Source: Plasmopara viticola (lineage: Eukaryota; Oomycota; Peronosporomycetes; Peronosporales; Peronosporaceae). From it: a stretch of DNA of 64,000 bases. A model generated the notes under the pieces. The model saw only the letters and a list, made by a program, of their open reading frames with translations, was not told where the DNA came from and did not search any database. The stretch is taken from NCBI GenBank assembly GCA_001695595.3, contig MBPM02000004.1, forward strand, positions 310,001-374,000, in the 5' to 3' direction. The position numbers and the translations under genes are program-made. Shown here in pieces: positions 1 to 11,815 of this stretch (its first letter is position 1; each line of letters begins with the position of its first letter).

Positions 1-855
1 TCTGAGCACGGAATAAAGGTGAGATTTCACCACTTTTCTACAATGTGCTTGGTGAAGCAATCGAATGATTTATTGAGACGAGGAGCAGACTCTGAATCCA
101 AGCCTTGTGAAGGTAACCTGAATGCACCGCAGCTCGCGGTACAAGGCAATCATGACGCTTAAAATACTTCACGAGTCAGTGAACGTAAATAGAGGTAAAA
201 GTGGTCGCACGATAACTTTCTTGGTACACGCTTGATCTGAGACCTAAAGTAGTACGCTCCGTTAAATTTTGCTGTCAATAACAAATTTTACGACCGTACA
301 AAAGCTCGATTGCAGGCAGTTGCCTATCCGGACAAGACAATTTCAGTATGCCGTATTCACTCTACTTTGCTCTTTATTGAAGGTAATTGGTCGAGAGATT
401 CTCGTTCATCTCCTCATCCAATATAGTGCAAACGGAAATATGACAGACAGCGACGGCGATGCCCCACTACACGTAAGCTGCATCAAGGATACTCGCTTAG
501 CGTGCACATGTGTCTTGCTCACAAGTAGTGTCTCCTCAAATGCGAATCGACTATAAAGTTACCCAACGCACATTGCAGCTTACAATGGGGCCATGAAGAC
601 GCTTCACTTGCTTCTTGAGTACGGTGGAGCTTTCATTACGAAGGTAGGACAGTGCTAAGACTCGTACGCATGAACGACCAGAAAAAATATGGTCGTACAA
701 TTTGTGGCGGCGTCGTTTACACTGAAATCGTTTGACAAATACGACGGATTATATAGAGAGTCTGAAATCTATTCATGTAAAAACGAGTAATCAACAATTC
801 AAGTTGACACATCCGACGTAAAAAGCCACAGCATAAAAGCGCTCAGGAAGATGGT
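1..855 (+). pseudogene. Ankyrin-repeat gene, 5' part (copy 1), broken
   Basis: Ankyrin-type helices can be read in three frames in succession: a piece near 50-160 (LLRRGAD...LAVQGNHDA), a frameshifted continuation to about 230, then the open frame 269-556 with SDGDAPLHVSCIKDTRLA, a TAA stop at 554-556, and a further repeat after it (PTHIAAYNGAMKTLHLLLEYG, near 561-625). The pattern of hydrophobic pairs and the xxPLHxA/THIAA signatures is the basis for the ankyrin call. Ankyrin repeats are protein-binding modules; the partner is unknown. The gene continues after copia-1 at 5302. A second copy lies between 25500 and 34355. Frameshifts and stops show it is not functional. The window starts inside the gene, so the true 5' end is not seen. 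Confidence 0.6.
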
Positions 856-860
856 GCACA

Positions 861-1012
861 TGTTGAGAAGAAAGTAGAAACCGAACTGAATATATATATA
901 TATGTCCTGACCAATGAACGGCTACCATATGTAATTACTAATTGTGACGTACTTGTAATTACTGTGAAGCCATCCACCTCTTCAACATGCATTCAGCGGT
1001 GTAATGTTAACA
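861..1012 (-). repeat. copia-1 left LTR (3' LTR of the element)
   Basis: It begins TGTTGAG and ends TTAACA on the plus strand, with the TG...CA termini of LTRs. It contains a short TA microsatellite not present in the right LTR, which explains the extra length. The family also appears at 5156-5301, 14726-14871, 41033-41178 and 45290-45434. Confidence 0.9.
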
Positions 1013-1025
1013 CTCCCACTCACCG

Positions 1026-1730
1026 CTAATGCTGTGTGTCTTTTGTTGCTGACTTGGTCTTGATTCCGGAGGCTTCGCGTAGATACTTCAGCATCTTGGT
1101 TCCAAGCGCCTTGGTTAGCATATCTGCAAGCTGACTCCTTGTATCAATGTAGCCAATCTTGAGTAATCCAAGCTGAACGTTCTCCCGAGAAAAGTCATGT
1201 CTGATGTCCACGTGCTTTGTACGTGCGTGGTAGTTCGAGTTGTTTGCCAAAGCTATCGCACCTTGATTGTCTTCCCATATTTGCGTGCCTCCCACTTGTT
1301 CTTGACCCATGTCCTTGAGCATTGCGCGCGCCCAAAGTACTTCTTGTGTGCACAAGCTTAGCGCCATATACTCTGCTTCTGCAGAACTTAGTGCAACGGT
1401 TCTCTGATACTTGAACTTGGATACAACTGGAACTTTTCCAATGTTGATCAGCACACCTGAGACAGACCGTCTGTCATCGGTGCTGCTACCCCAGTCAGCA
1501 TCCGAAAAAGCTTCAACAATCACCTTTCCCGTTTCTCTCTGGTAAACGATCCCATGATGACGTGTCGAATTTAAGTAGCGCAATACACGAATTGCGGCAT
1601 TCCAATGTGGTAACCCCGGATATTCGAGAAATCGAGACAGTTGTGTGACGATGTATGCGACGTCCAGCCGAGTGCAAGTTGTAACATATAGCAGACATCC
1701 AATTAGTGAGCGGTATGGTCTTGACCGCAT
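1026..1730 (-). pseudogene. copia-1 RNase H domain
   Basis: An open frame of 234 codons covers the end of the reverse transcriptase and the whole copia RNase H. Visible landmarks, in order, are RPYRSLIGCLLYVTTCTRLD, the FSDADWGSSTDDRRSVSG motif with its acidic residues, ALSSAEAEYMALS, the WEDNQGAIALANN motif, ARTKHVDIRHDF, and the terminal TRSQLADMLTKAL. RNase H removes the RNA strand during reverse transcription. This is the best preserved part of copia-1 and is open throughout, but it is cut off from the rest of the polyprotein by upstream stops. It ends 14 bases from the LTR. Confidence 0.88.
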
Positions 1731-1764
1731 CTCCGAACGCTCAGCTTCTGTACTTGGTGACTGT

Positions 1765-2630
1765 GATGTTGACAGCTTGAGACCGGACGTACACGGATTG
1801 TCGACGTTCTTGGCGTTTTTCTATCCAAATCACTCAGCCACGTCGTTAGTGTAGCGTGTTTGCTTGATCATTAGTGTGGAAGCTGTCATGTCGTGGTCGA
1901 TCTCCATGCCCAAGATGAACTTCACCATACCGAGATCCTTCATCCTGAAAACACTTTTAAGCATCCCCTTGACCTCTAGAGTCTCGTCGCTCGTCTTGGC
2001 TGCAATGATCATATCATCGACGTTAAGACATACGTACACAAAACCTTCTTCCACTTTCTTCACTAAGACGCATTGATCCGCTCCACAACTTTTAAAATCG
2101 TTCTTCTTAAAGACGTGGTCGATCGTCTTGTTCCAAGCGCTTGCAGCTTGCTCGAGACCATATATAGCTTTGTTCAGCTGACACGCAAATTCTTAAGCTC
2201 CCTTAACTCCAATTGGAACTTCCATGTGAACACGATCCGACAGTACACTGTTGAGAAAGGCGGTGTCGACGTCCAGCTCTTCCATTTTGTAGCCTAATAC
2301 CGCACACACTGCGAGTACAACTCAAATTGAGTTCATGTTGGCCACTGGAGTGTAAGTCTCGAAGAAATCCACGCCGTATTTTCTGCTTAAAGCCTTTAGC
2401 CACCAATCGTGCTTTGTAGCGCACAGCACATCCATCCTGGTCACGCTTTTTAGCAAAGACCCAGCGGCAACCAATCGTGCGTCCAATAAATTTTTGTGGA
2501 ACAAGTGTCCATGTTTTGTTTTGGTGATGCGACAGTAATTCGGCATCCATCGCTTGTCGCTACTGTTCTGCCTCGTCACAAGACATTGCCTGCGCATACG
2601 TGGTAGGCAAGTCTGATTCTTCACCAACAC
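1765..2630 (-). pseudogene. copia-1 reverse transcriptase, frameshifted
   Basis: The RT is split over several frames. The N-terminal part reads NKTWTLVP...GCRWVFAKKRDQDG...YKARLVAKGFKQK (about 2550-2370), as in copia RT. The palm motif appears as CLNVDDMIIAAKTSDE near 2035-1985, so both catalytic aspartates remain but the usual Tyr of YVDD is Asn. KDLGMVKFILGMEIDHD follows. At least two frameshifts separate these pieces, so no active enzyme can be made. Family function: copies the element RNA into cDNA. Confidence 0.85.
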
Positions 2631-4075
2631 TCACAGCGTAAGCGAGAATAGCTTCGGCTATTAGGCCGTCTTCATCAATCCTTGCACGCTTTGAAGATGG
2701 TGGTCCTTCGCTTCCTTCCATATTTTCATCGGCATCTGATCCGTTCTCCAACAACAACATTGGTTCATGTGTACGCCTTGAACGTTCCACTTGCGGTCGA
2801 AATGCCAATCGATTTTCCTGTGCATCCAGTTTAGGAGTTCTGTACTCTGTCAGTTCAGAGTGTACTGAGATCGGAAATCGAAGCTTCTCGACCCTTGACT
2901 CATTTGTGTCGGACTCCTCCACATTCATTATTGCATTTGGAATTTCATGTTCTTTTTCACACTCCATAGGTTCATCTTCATCGGGCCCGGACACTGCACT
3001 TTTATCGTGTGGTTTACGTGTATCACTTTTATTTGCTTAGGCGGGTGCGTCTTATAAATGCCGCCCACTTCACGCTCGTCCAGCTTCACCGACCGTGATA
3101 CTGATATCTTGTCTTTCTCCAAATCGAAATTCGGTATCCCTTGGTGTCTTTGGCATCATCAAGGAGCATGCACTTGAAGCTTTTGGCTTCGAGCTTCGTC
3201 CTCTTCACTTGGTCAACGTGAACATATCCATGAGACCCAAACACCCTAAGATGATCCATCCGAGGCTTCATCTTTATTCCCAGTTCATACGGGGTGCTAT
3301 TTGGGTGTATTGTATTAGGAGAGCGGTTGATCAGGTACACCGCAGTGCTTACTGCCTCTGCCCACCAACATGTCGGAACACACTTGTAGTGTAGCATGCT
3401 CCGTGCCTTTTCCAGTATAATACGGCTCATTCGTTCTGCAATTCCATTTTGTTGGGGACTGTATGGTACTGTACACTGATGTATGATACCGTTCCGCTGA
3501 CATAAATCTGTAACTGTCTTGTTGACAAACTCCGTCCCGTTGTCCGAACGCAGGCACTTGATACGGGTTCCCCATTGATTTTATGCAGTGCTTTGAATAT
3601 CTTGATCTTGTCGGTAACTTCACTCTTCTTTGCCAGAAAGTAAGCCACCACATATCGTGAATAATCAATCACAAACGTCAAAATGTATTTAGCACCTCCT
3701 TTCGAAAGTGTCTTCATGGGTCCCATCACGTCTGTGTGAACTAATTCCAATACACGTAATGTTTTTGTCATTGAGCGTCCTGGAAAGGCTTTGATCGTCT
3801 GCTTGCCCTTCATGCATCCACCACACAGGGTCTGGATCTTGATCCCTAGTTTTAGCGCAGGAATACCTTCTGAGGATCGCATAGTCTTCACCAAAACGTC
3901 CTCACTTGGATGTCCCATACGAGCGTGCCATAACCCCCACTGACTACCAACTCCCGAGTATTGCACCAATCGTGCCTCCTCTTGCTGACAATCCAGTGTG
4001 TAAGCTTTCCCATTTCTCGTCCCAATTGCCAAATTGTTCCAAATGATGCACGAAGCACGCTAAAACTCTACACTT
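2631..4075 (-). pseudogene. copia-1 integrase and linker, broken
   Basis: The region holds a GAG-pre-integrase/zinc-binding segment with LWHARMGHPSEDVL and CGGCMKGKQ (near 3940-3810), an integrase core with ELVHTDVMGPMKTLSKGGAK and FVIDYSRYVVAYFLAKKSE, then a C-terminal segment EKARSMLHYK...MKPRMDHLRVFGSHGYVHVD. A polar, acidic linker follows before RT (2994-2560). The order matches Ty1/copia integrase. A frameshift near 3430-3530 splits the core. Confidence 0.85.
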
Positions 4076-5107
4076 TGTCCACGTTCGGCAAGCTTTCCCA
4101 CCGACAGTAGACGTCTGTCAAGTCCAGGGATAAGCAGCACTTCCATCATCGATATGCGTCTTCCATCTAAGCCGATAAGCTTCACCGTTCCAGCTCCTTT
4201 GACGCGTAACTTTCTGCATCTGCAATTGCTACCTAGATGTCGTCTATAAGTTGCTTGAAGTCGATCAAGTCACTTCGGTGAGGGGTCATGTGTGACGTCG
4301 CACCACTATCGATCAGCCAGCTTACTGATTGCTCATCCCCACAGCAAACACTGCATCATTACCGCTATAACGGTTTCTGGAACGGTTCTCAGCAGCTGGA
4401 CAGCCCCATTTCATATGACCAGTCTGATCAAAATTGAAGCATTTTCCCCGAAAACCACCGCCCTTGCGTGGCGCGTAGCTCTTGTGGCCACTTCCTCGTC
4501 TGCCCTTGATCCGTCCATCATTGTCTGTGGCTCGAAACGCTTTCTCACTTGCTTCCTTCTTCTGTAGTCTGTCTGACTCCTTCAACAGCTTCTCCTTGAC
4601 TTCGATCAGAGTGATTTCCTTGGCGTTCTCCATGATAGAAGATATTCTTTCATATTCCGCCGGCAAACTGCTCAGAAGCACCACTAGCTGTCTTGATTCA
4701 TCCACCGGCTCTCCCGTCATCTGGTGTCCCACGACCAGCTCATCGAACGCGTTTAGATGTTCCACCATGCGAATACCACTTTCCATCTTAAACTCATGAA
4801 GGCGCCGTGTCATCGTGACACGGTTGTGTAGAGTGGAACGATGGTAGAAATCGCGAAGCGTTCCCCATGCCTCCAAGGCACGAGTAGCAGACCGTATCTT
4901 GGTCTAGTGTTGTATCTCGACGCCCTGGGCAATTATACCCAATGCCTTGGCGTCATTCATGAGCTACGTCTCCATTATTTCACTCTCGCCCTTCGCGCCC
5001 ATAATGTGTCTCAGAAGCCCTTTTCTTGCGAGGGCCATTCTCATGTTGAACTCCCAATGGTAGTAATTACCATCTCCTAGGAGGACTTCGGTGCGCTTGG
5101 TAGTCAA
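4076..5107 (-). pseudogene. copia-1 gag and protease, broken
   Basis: Gag reads from about 5107 with GNYYHWEFNMRMALARKGL, RSATRALEAWGTLRDFYHRS and LLSSLPAEYERISSIM, the copia gag family. The expected start codon is TTG here, where copia-2 has ATG. The CCHC zinc knuckle near 4450-4400 has lost its second Cys (CFNFDQTGHMKWGC). The aspartic protease motif LIDSGATSHMT is intact near 4285-4320. Stop codons interrupt gag in the N-terminal part and the protease just after its motif. Confidence 0.85.
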
Positions 5108-5155
5108 GGCGGTGACGGTGTGGTGGTGCGAGGCTGTTGTTTGCGGCCGTTATCC

Positions 5156-5301
5156 TGTTGAGAAGAAAGTAGAAACCGAAGTGAATATATTTATCCTGAC
5201 CAATGAACGGCTACCATTTGTAATTACTAATTGTGACGTACTTGTAATTACTATGAAGCCATCCACCTGTTTAACATGCATTCAGCAGTGTAATGTTAAC
5301 A
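5156..5301 (-). repeat. copia-1 right LTR (5' LTR of the element)
   Basis: A 146-base copy of the copia LTR with TG...CA ends. It is directly followed by the target duplication GCACA and the interrupted host gene. Confidence 0.9.
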
Positions 5302-6325
5302 GCACATGATCGAGTTGACGACTGTCGTTGCAAGTGCGTATTGTATCGGCGTTTGCAGAATGGCCGTAATACATTGATTACGAAACCGAGAGACCATTCT
5401 GCAATAACAAAAAATCTGGAGACCCTGTTGCTTATCGGGAGGTTTAACGCCTGTAATTGCTCAAGCTGGTGCTCCTAATCTCGTCGCGTCTTAAATTGAA
5501 ACTGTCAAGAACAGTACTCACGGAATTATTATCGAATTACGAATAAACTGACGACGAAAATTCCATTCACAAACTATCGTGCAGAATGCCATAAAGCGTC
5601 TACTAAGCGTATACAACAAAAATCTGCTGACGCAGTCAGCGCGTCGGTAATGGAACGTCGGTTTCCGGAAATTTATGTTGTAAGTCCTCAGTTTTGCAAC
5701 AACATAATGCTGCAATGGCAATCCAGCGCCACTTTCGAGCACGACGAACAAAACTACTCGTCAATGCTTTATTGCAACAAGATTCCTGCACTGTTACTCC
5801 ACAGCGAGCATTTCGAGGACAAGAAAATCGTCGAGAAGCTACGCTTCATCGAAATTTTTTTCATCAAAGTCGTGTCGATCCAAGCCGCATGTTGTAGTTG
5901 TTGCACCAGTCAACGCAAAACTCAAGGCGATCGCATGCAGTGTCGAAAACATTTTTGACGTCGACACGTTGCACGAGTTATTCGGCGGATACTTCGAGAA
6001 TTTATGATGGCCATCGAGATATGGTCATGCAAATACCAAAAAAATCTGTCTCAATGAATAGATTATCGCAAGCGTGCAACCGTGGTTCAAAAAATCAAAG
6101 ACTGGGATAAATTTGAAGTATACGCATATTCTTTCTCGGTTCTATTCGATTGCCACCGCCGGACACAAGCTTGCAGCTGGCACAAATCTGTACCATGGGT
6201 ACAACACGAACATTGAGCTATGGTAGCCAGACATTACTCGGTCCACTAGAGGTACAGGATAAGAATCAAACAAGCAACACACACTTCAAACGTGGTGGTG
6301 CGCGCGTGTAACACGAATGTCGTTG
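5302..6325 (+). pseudogene. Ankyrin/IQ-motif gene, 3' part (copy 1), broken
   Basis: This continues the ankyrin gene beyond copia-1. Landmarks are ELTTVVASAYCIG near 5310-5350 and an IQ calmodulin-binding motif (AAMAIQRHFRARRTKLLVN, about 5715-5770). A conserved tail follows with KLKAIA, a FGGY segment near 5980, and AGTNLYHGYN near 6185-6215. The same tail occurs, inverted, at 33775-34355. An IQ motif binds calmodulin or EF-hand proteins, so the intact gene may have been a calcium-responsive scaffold; this is inference. Several frame changes are needed to read it, so it is dead. Homology with the other copy ends near 6325. Confidence 0.6.
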
Positions 6326-6889
6326 CAACTCGTCATGCATGCTGTCCGCCTTATGGAAACCTGCGAACAAGCATATCTTACCAATCCGATCCATATTGTT
6401 CACTCAGAAAAACTACGTTGTGTGCTGTGACACAGTTGCGGAGGAAGCTGATTAAAGTCGGCCGTCGGACGAGGCTGAAGCGGGGGCGAGGCGAAGTCGT
6501 AGAAAGCGGAGGAGAGTTTGTTGCTTAAAGTGAATTGTGAAGTGGTATTAAATGAAAAGTTCTCACGATTTTTTTTCCTGCTAATCCTTTTGGTGGCTTT
6601 CAGCCATCTACTGCTACCATCTTAAAAGCTACCACTCTTCTTCATCTTCCTTTCAGCGAACAATGTATCTTGGTGTTCAATGATAATGGGACATCGGAAA
6701 CTGTCTTCTGGTCTGAAACTGTATATTTGCCTTATCCTTAGGATAGAACTAATGCATATGTATTCTGGAATTTTTTAGTTATATCGCGTGAAGGCCGTTA
6801 CCGGTAAAATTGCCGATGACGACGGTTGCGTCACATGACCTCCCTACAAGAAGATATCTCATTTAAAAATCATTTTGGATTAAGAAAAA
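6326..6889. other. Unassigned stretch between ankyrin remnant and chromovirus
   Basis: No gene was recognised. The open frame at 6292-6528 starts inside the conserved end of the ankyrin gene and looks fortuitous. The left LTR of the chromovirus would be expected here but no matching repeat pair was found. Confidence 0.4.
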
Positions 6890-7190
6890 GTCGATTAGTT
6901 CGAAAATCTGCTTTTGATTCTCCACGGGCTCTCAAGTAGCTTCACTCTTGGTTTCACCAAGCCACCAAACTCTGTACTGTTAGTTTCCCTCGTACTTTCG
7001 ATGTCCAATCACGGCTTCAACGAAGGTTCCTTCGGTGCCATTGGTCAAGATGACCTTCCTTATCTTTTGCCGACGCTGGGGGTCCTTGCGATTTGTCTTT
7101 CAACATTGAAGTGTGAAACACTGTTTCCAGTTTCTATCTCTTTGATAATCCTAGCTTAGAGGAATCTCGCGAAATTCTCCTTGCGTTCGG
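6890..7190 (-). pseudogene. Chromodomain at the chromovirus integrase C-terminus
   Basis: The minus strand reads VEAVIGHRKYEGN, stop, QYRVWWLGETKSEAT, stop, EPVENQKQIFELI. This matches the chromodomain pattern of a hydrophobic start, YxVxW, and SEATWEP followed by an acidic/hydrophobic helix. The Trp of SEATWEP is replaced by TGA. Such domains steer integration toward modified histones in chromoviruses. Confidence 0.75.
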
Positions 7191-8335
7191 GAATGGCACA
7201 ATATATTTTGGTGCGAAAGCACCATATCGCCAACCTGGAAGTCTCGGATAAGTCTAATTTGTCATAATGATGCTTCATGCGCTTTTGTGCTTCGCTCATT
7301 CGGTCTCGCAGGAGCGAGTAACATATCTGGACGTAGTAGAAACTCTTGTGCTTTTATTTTCAACTTATGAAATTCTATAATTGACGTCACATCATACAGT
7401 ATACTAGAAACATATACTAAATCCGCTTCGAACAATGAAATTCAAACTGTAGATTGTACGCATAGATTATAGAATATTTCAGCCAAATGCAAAAAGTCAT
7501 CCCAATCATTCTATGCTGGGTTGGCGATATTTCGGAGGTAATCTTCGAAAGAACAGTCAGTTCTTTCCGTTCGTCCCTTCTAAAAGCCGAAGCCGAACTG
7601 AGTTGCGTTCACACAGTAGACACGATTGCTTGTCATAAGTTGGATGTAAACTTAGTGTCTCGGCCATGGCGAAACAATAGTCTTTGATATGCCATGGCTC
7701 TTCATAGATTCTTCAACAAAAGCTTTTCAATCCCTGCAGTACCATATGTTGTCGTCGTAGTGGTGAACGCTTTGTCAAGCGAACAACAATCACCATGACA
7801 ACATCAATTTCTCTTCTAGTTTCCGGTAAACACACGATGAAGACCATAGAAATGTCGATTCATCTGCTACTTAAAACATCTTAGGACTGAAGGAATCTTG
7901 GCGGTCATTTTGCCTAGTCTTTTGTGCTTACACATTTCGCATGTGTCAATATAGCGCTGAATGTACTTTGCCATTTTTGGCCAGTAGTACTTTTGACGCA
8001 CGGCGAATTCCGTCTTGTAAAATCCTGGATGGCCTGCCGATACAAAATATGCTTTTCACAAATGACGCGCGTTTCCAGATCTCCGTCGTCTGTAATGTAC
8101 AGTCGTGGCGTCTAAATTTTGCCAGTTTGGTAATAGAAATTGCAATAAGTACTTTGGCATATCGTCTCCTTTTTTAAATTTCTTAATCATTTATTGTATG
8201 TCTTCTTTCCGCGTATGCATCGTCTCTACAGATTGGGCAACTGTGACCTTCTTTGTCCTTAATGTCGCCACGATCTCGCGGCTCTTAGCTGTTTACAGAT
8301 GCTTTTGCCAGCCAACTTGCGCAGCTTTACTTTAG
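7191..8335 (-). pseudogene. Chromovirus integrase, broken
   Basis: Read on the minus strand, an H2C2-like piece YIQRY...TCEMCKHKRLGK lies near 7960-7890. The core motif RDTKFTSN followed by QAIV lies near 7660, and a piece equivalent to EDYLRNIA...DWDDFLHLAE near 7560-7480. A C-terminal piece FQVGDMVL lies near 7240. Many stops are present. It joins viral-type cDNA to host DNA in live relatives. Confidence 0.7.
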
Positions 8336-8339
8336 AAAT

Positions 8340-9250
8340 AAGGATTTCGTGACAGTGCATCAGCCACCGTTTTAGTTTCACCGGGAATTTTCTCAAACAA
8401 AGACTAAAAATCAGCAAGCTCATTAAGCACTCGAGCAACTCTGCGATTTATAGTCTTCTGCGTCAGGATCATCTCAATTGGGATCCGTTTCAACCGTGAA
8501 TGGTCGATCGAGAAAATACACACGCCATACTTTAAGAGCATGCAAAATTATAAGTAGCTATTGCTCAGTTCAACTTGGCTGGCTTCATCTTCCGACCGGT
8601 AAAAGCAATCAAAAGCTCTTGCTTTCCCTCCTTGAAACAAGACTTCCCCTGTTGCAAAATATAAGGCTTCCATTCGTATACCAAATGGATTCAAAAAGTT
8701 CGGAAGCCATAAAACAGGTGTATGCGTCAATTAACGCTTGAATCAGGACGTTTTTCTCTCAAAGCTTTTGTAAAATGGTCTTGCCAATTGAGCAAAATTC
8801 TTTGCAGAACCTTGGGACATAGACTATAGGATCTCAGAAGCACTCCATTTGCTTCTCTGTCTTGTACACAGGTCATTCTGCGATGATCTTATCTTGCCGG
8901 GTCCATTTGGACGCCTTTTTGTCCGACAAAGTCTCATGGGATCTCATTTACGCAGAGCTGACACTTTGACAACTTGATAGAAAGTTGCTGCTTTTAACAC
9001 CGGAATAAATGAGACAAATGGTTCAAAGGTGGATTTGTAGCAGTGCTTGGCCCGAGAAAAATCTGCATATATGCTCAACGATCAAGTCTTTCAGTTTGAG
9101 ACAGTCCATTCGGATCGTAAGGTTATCAGCGTTCCACCTTCAAAAAATGCCGTCATTAAAAACATTTAGACAGACTTTGATTGAGCATTGTCGAAACACA
9201 AGCCGGACGTATTTTCTCTAATCTGGCTCATCAAAATCTCCTTTTCATAA
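8340..9250 (-). pseudogene. Chromovirus RT thumb and RNase H, broken
   Basis: The RNase H part reads ALKVWRVYFLDRPFTVETD near 8550-8480 and ends with TVADALSRNPY near 8370-8340, a hallmark of gypsy elements. Upstream (8760-8950) are pieces resembling the RT thumb, with FAQLARPFYK. The catalytic palm of RT was not found in readable form. Confidence 0.7.
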
Positions 9251-9289
9251 ATTAGTGTACCCTGCTCATACAAAGCTTGTTGTGCTCTC

Positions 9290-9960
9290 TCACCGCCACA
9301 TACTTTTCTTGACAAAGTCACGATACGTTTCTCGTGGCATCATGACGACAAGTTTGTGGTTGAAATGTAACAAGCAGCCGTATTGTGTAGCACCATGCGT
9401 CTTCAAAGCCCATACGTCAAGCTTGATCCTCCGCTTCCGCTTTCTTGGCCTGCGACCGGCGAAATTGTGCAAACGCATCAAAGTGTTCTTCCTCCCCAGC
9501 ATCTTCCATCTTTACCAAGTTCTTTTTACGACAAAGAGTGAACTTACCCTTCGCTTTCTGTTTCTGATCACCCAACATTGTTTAAAAAGGCCAAATCCTC
9601 CTTTTCGTAGCCGTTCCAAGGCCAATGCTTTGAGGTAATGATCCGTCGCTTTCTCCTAACGTTCGTACAAACAATGAGTACACGTTGTGTAATTGATATG
9701 TGCTTCAGCATTATCTGGCTTTAGGAGACTGCTTGTCGAAAGAACCCATAGAATGCGACTTTGTACTATTGTAAAGTCGGATCCTCCATCTTTCGGCGTG
9801 TGATCACCAATTTCACGACCTTGAAGTTCATTTAGTGACACGTACAAGAAATCTGCATAGGAAAGAGGACCAAGGGATTATTATGTCCCTGTTCAGTCAT
9901 TCTTTGCATCAAGCCGTCTCGCTCGATCGTAGTCATGGACCATTGTGTGGAGGTACAAGG
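9290..9960 (-). pseudogene. Possible chromovirus gag/protease region
   Basis: A basic segment (GRRPRKRKRRIKLD, about 9455-9415) and the open frame 9656-9847 lie where gag and protease would be. There is no zinc knuckle or protease motif, so the call rests on position only. Confidence 0.3.
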
Positions 9961-10159
9961 CATAGTTGCTAGACTTCAATGGCACGATGAAATCGATAGA
10001 TAATACGAGGCAGCAGGGGTGTAATATATTTACAACGTTTCAACACCACGATCCAAATTTCAGGGCATGTACGATTACATGACTTACTTAAGTCGATGCA
10101 TCCCTCGATCGATAGTAGATAACGATAAACATCGCTAACTTTAACTCCATATTGGTATA

Positions 10160-11079
10160 AAAAAACTTTCTGGATAGGTAGCAATATAGTTGAACTGCTA
10201 CAATTTGTAGTTGTTTTGATTATTAGGTTGCTTGCAAAACCAACCATCTAGTTCTTACTGTTCGCTTCTCTCACACTAAGCGTTCGTAGAACTCAAAGCC
10301 CTGATGCCAAAAATACCCAGCTGCTTTTTGATTATCACATATTACTGTTCAGATACGGTTTATCTGTAAATTTAAAGCTTTGACAGCAGTGGTGAGGCAT
10401 CTTTACTCAATAGCGTTACAATTTTGTAACTTATGAGCTGCAAATACAAAACGCAGGTTGTAAGCGACATATCGCGACACATAAAATAGAAAATCGTCCT
10501 CCTCCGCTCCCTGAGAAGGTACGTGAGCGCTACGATCACGTGGCGAGTACCCTTGCACAACATTACACTAGCGTGAAGTTTATCAAATGATCAAGTCAAG
10601 CGGATCCCTTTGAAGATTGAGGTCTTACTTCAGCAAGAGAGGTAGATACTTCTGATCGCAATAATCAGCAGCTTTGACAGGACCAAGCTTGGACTAAGAA
10701 GACGGGGCCACGAGCAAAAGTGTCTTAAGACCTTTAGTAACCACTGCGAAAGAGGAGATTGGTGTCGCAGGCCATAGGTCTCAGGATAATAGTAACTGGC
10801 AGTGGACGACGAGGTCTTAGCTAAACGTACTCTAATGTGACATATCACATCGATGACATTGTTTACATCCTCTTGTTGTCACAGCAGCGTCTTTATTAAA
10901 TGCTCGGACGTTTGAAGCCTTCCACTGGCCTGCCGCATCAGAGCAGACTTTTTTCTGTTGCTCTCACTCTGAGTATCGAGCAGCCTATTTGGGATGGCCA
11001 CGCTTGCTCGCCGAAAAACAAGATTTAGTGATCCCCCAAGGCTAGTGAAGAAGACTTTAGTACTTCTTCCTGAAAACAT
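10160..11079. repeat. Segmental repeat D, copy 1
   Basis: About 920 bases recur in the same orientation at 15059-16012 with only scattered differences, including three matching short open frames in each copy. Near-identity suggests recent duplication. The unit contains a member of the older dispersed repeat R1 (other members at 22331, 40850, 45780 and 57361). No conserved protein was recognised in it. Confidence 0.85.
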
Positions 11080-11177
11080 CTACTTTATTCCTCGCAAGGC
11101 TTCCGGAGACCGGTTAGGATCAACCTATCTTTCCCCATCTGACAGACAAGCAATTTGAACTGCCCGAAGATATGCTG

Positions 11178-11815
11178 CCTTTCACGAGAAGGAGGAGGTG
11201 GCTGGTTTTGTAGTCCAACTAGCCAAAATGCATCATGGTATTCGCGCCAACATGCAAAGTCTATACTCGAGGATTATGGCCCAGATAGCCCGGTGGTAGC
11301 TTCAAATTAAGGTCCAAGATGTGAAGCTAAATGTTTGTGTAATTTTAACATTTATCATCGGTGATGCTCTCAGTCTACGGTCTAAGCAGTAATATCACTC
11401 GGGCATGAAAGGTAGTTGTGTTTTGTGCGTTCTTAAAAGAAGATTTGCTTGTTAGTATGTCAGGTTCTGACTGAATAACATCCCCTAAGTTAACTTTTTG
11501 TCGGTAGTACATTTCTCTAAACACAGTTGAGAAAGATATTGTTATAATCTAGCCGAAATCTCTGCATCGCAGCTCTAATCATGCATAGACCAGAAGTATG
11601 GAAAATGCCAATGAGTTTCGTGGGTGAGATAAAAGTTTGGATCAGTTGAAGAAAGTAGACTCATTGTATTGATAAAAAACGGCAACATTACGGACAAACG
11701 GCTCAACATTGCACTTTACGAAATGCATTGATCCCGCAAAATCCGCTTTTTTCTCGCCTTTTCCCTCCTCTGACGACCCGATCGGCTCAACAAATCCTAT
11801 ACTTGGTTCTGTTGC
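11178..11815. repeat. Segmental repeat E, copy 1 (inverted relative to 14.3-16.2 kb)
   Basis: The reverse complement of this block is found at 14276-14744 and, after an interruption, at 16008-16173. Fourteen bases at 11337-11350 are the reverse complement of the end of a copia LTR. The complete LTR lies at the corresponding point in the other copy, so this copy appears to carry an internal deletion. Related sequence precedes the secreted-protein pseudogenes near 18.2 and 55 kb. Confidence 0.8.

Larger units (their letters stand above)
861..5301 (-). mobile_element. copia-1: Ty1/copia LTR retrotransposon, decayed
   Basis: Near-identical 146-152-base LTRs (861-1012 and 5156-5301) flank copia domains in the order gag, protease, integrase, RT, RNase H, read on the minus strand. 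That order is diagnostic of Ty1/copia. The host bases GCACA occur directly before the left LTR (856-860) and directly after the right LTR (5302-5306), giving a 5-base target duplication. A purine-rich tract abuts the left LTR, at 1013-1026 read on the minus strand. The host gene reads on across the site, as shown by the second ankyrin copy at 32590-32650. Internal stops, frameshifts and a lost gag ATG make the copy non-autonomous. It closely resembles copia-2 (41033-45434). Confidence 0.9.
6890..9960 (-). mobile_element. Ty3/gypsy chromovirus remnant
   Basis: Gypsy domains occur on the minus strand in the order RT, RNase H, zinc-binding H2C2, integrase, chromodomain, which defines the chromovirus branch. 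The element is heavily decayed. LTRs were not identified, so both ends are approximate. The 9290-9960 part lies upstream of RT, where gag and protease belong, but no zinc knuckle or DSG motif is clear. Confidence 0.75.

Noticed and set aside
893..903. TA microsatellite
   Set aside because: It is only a local expansion inside the copia LTR.
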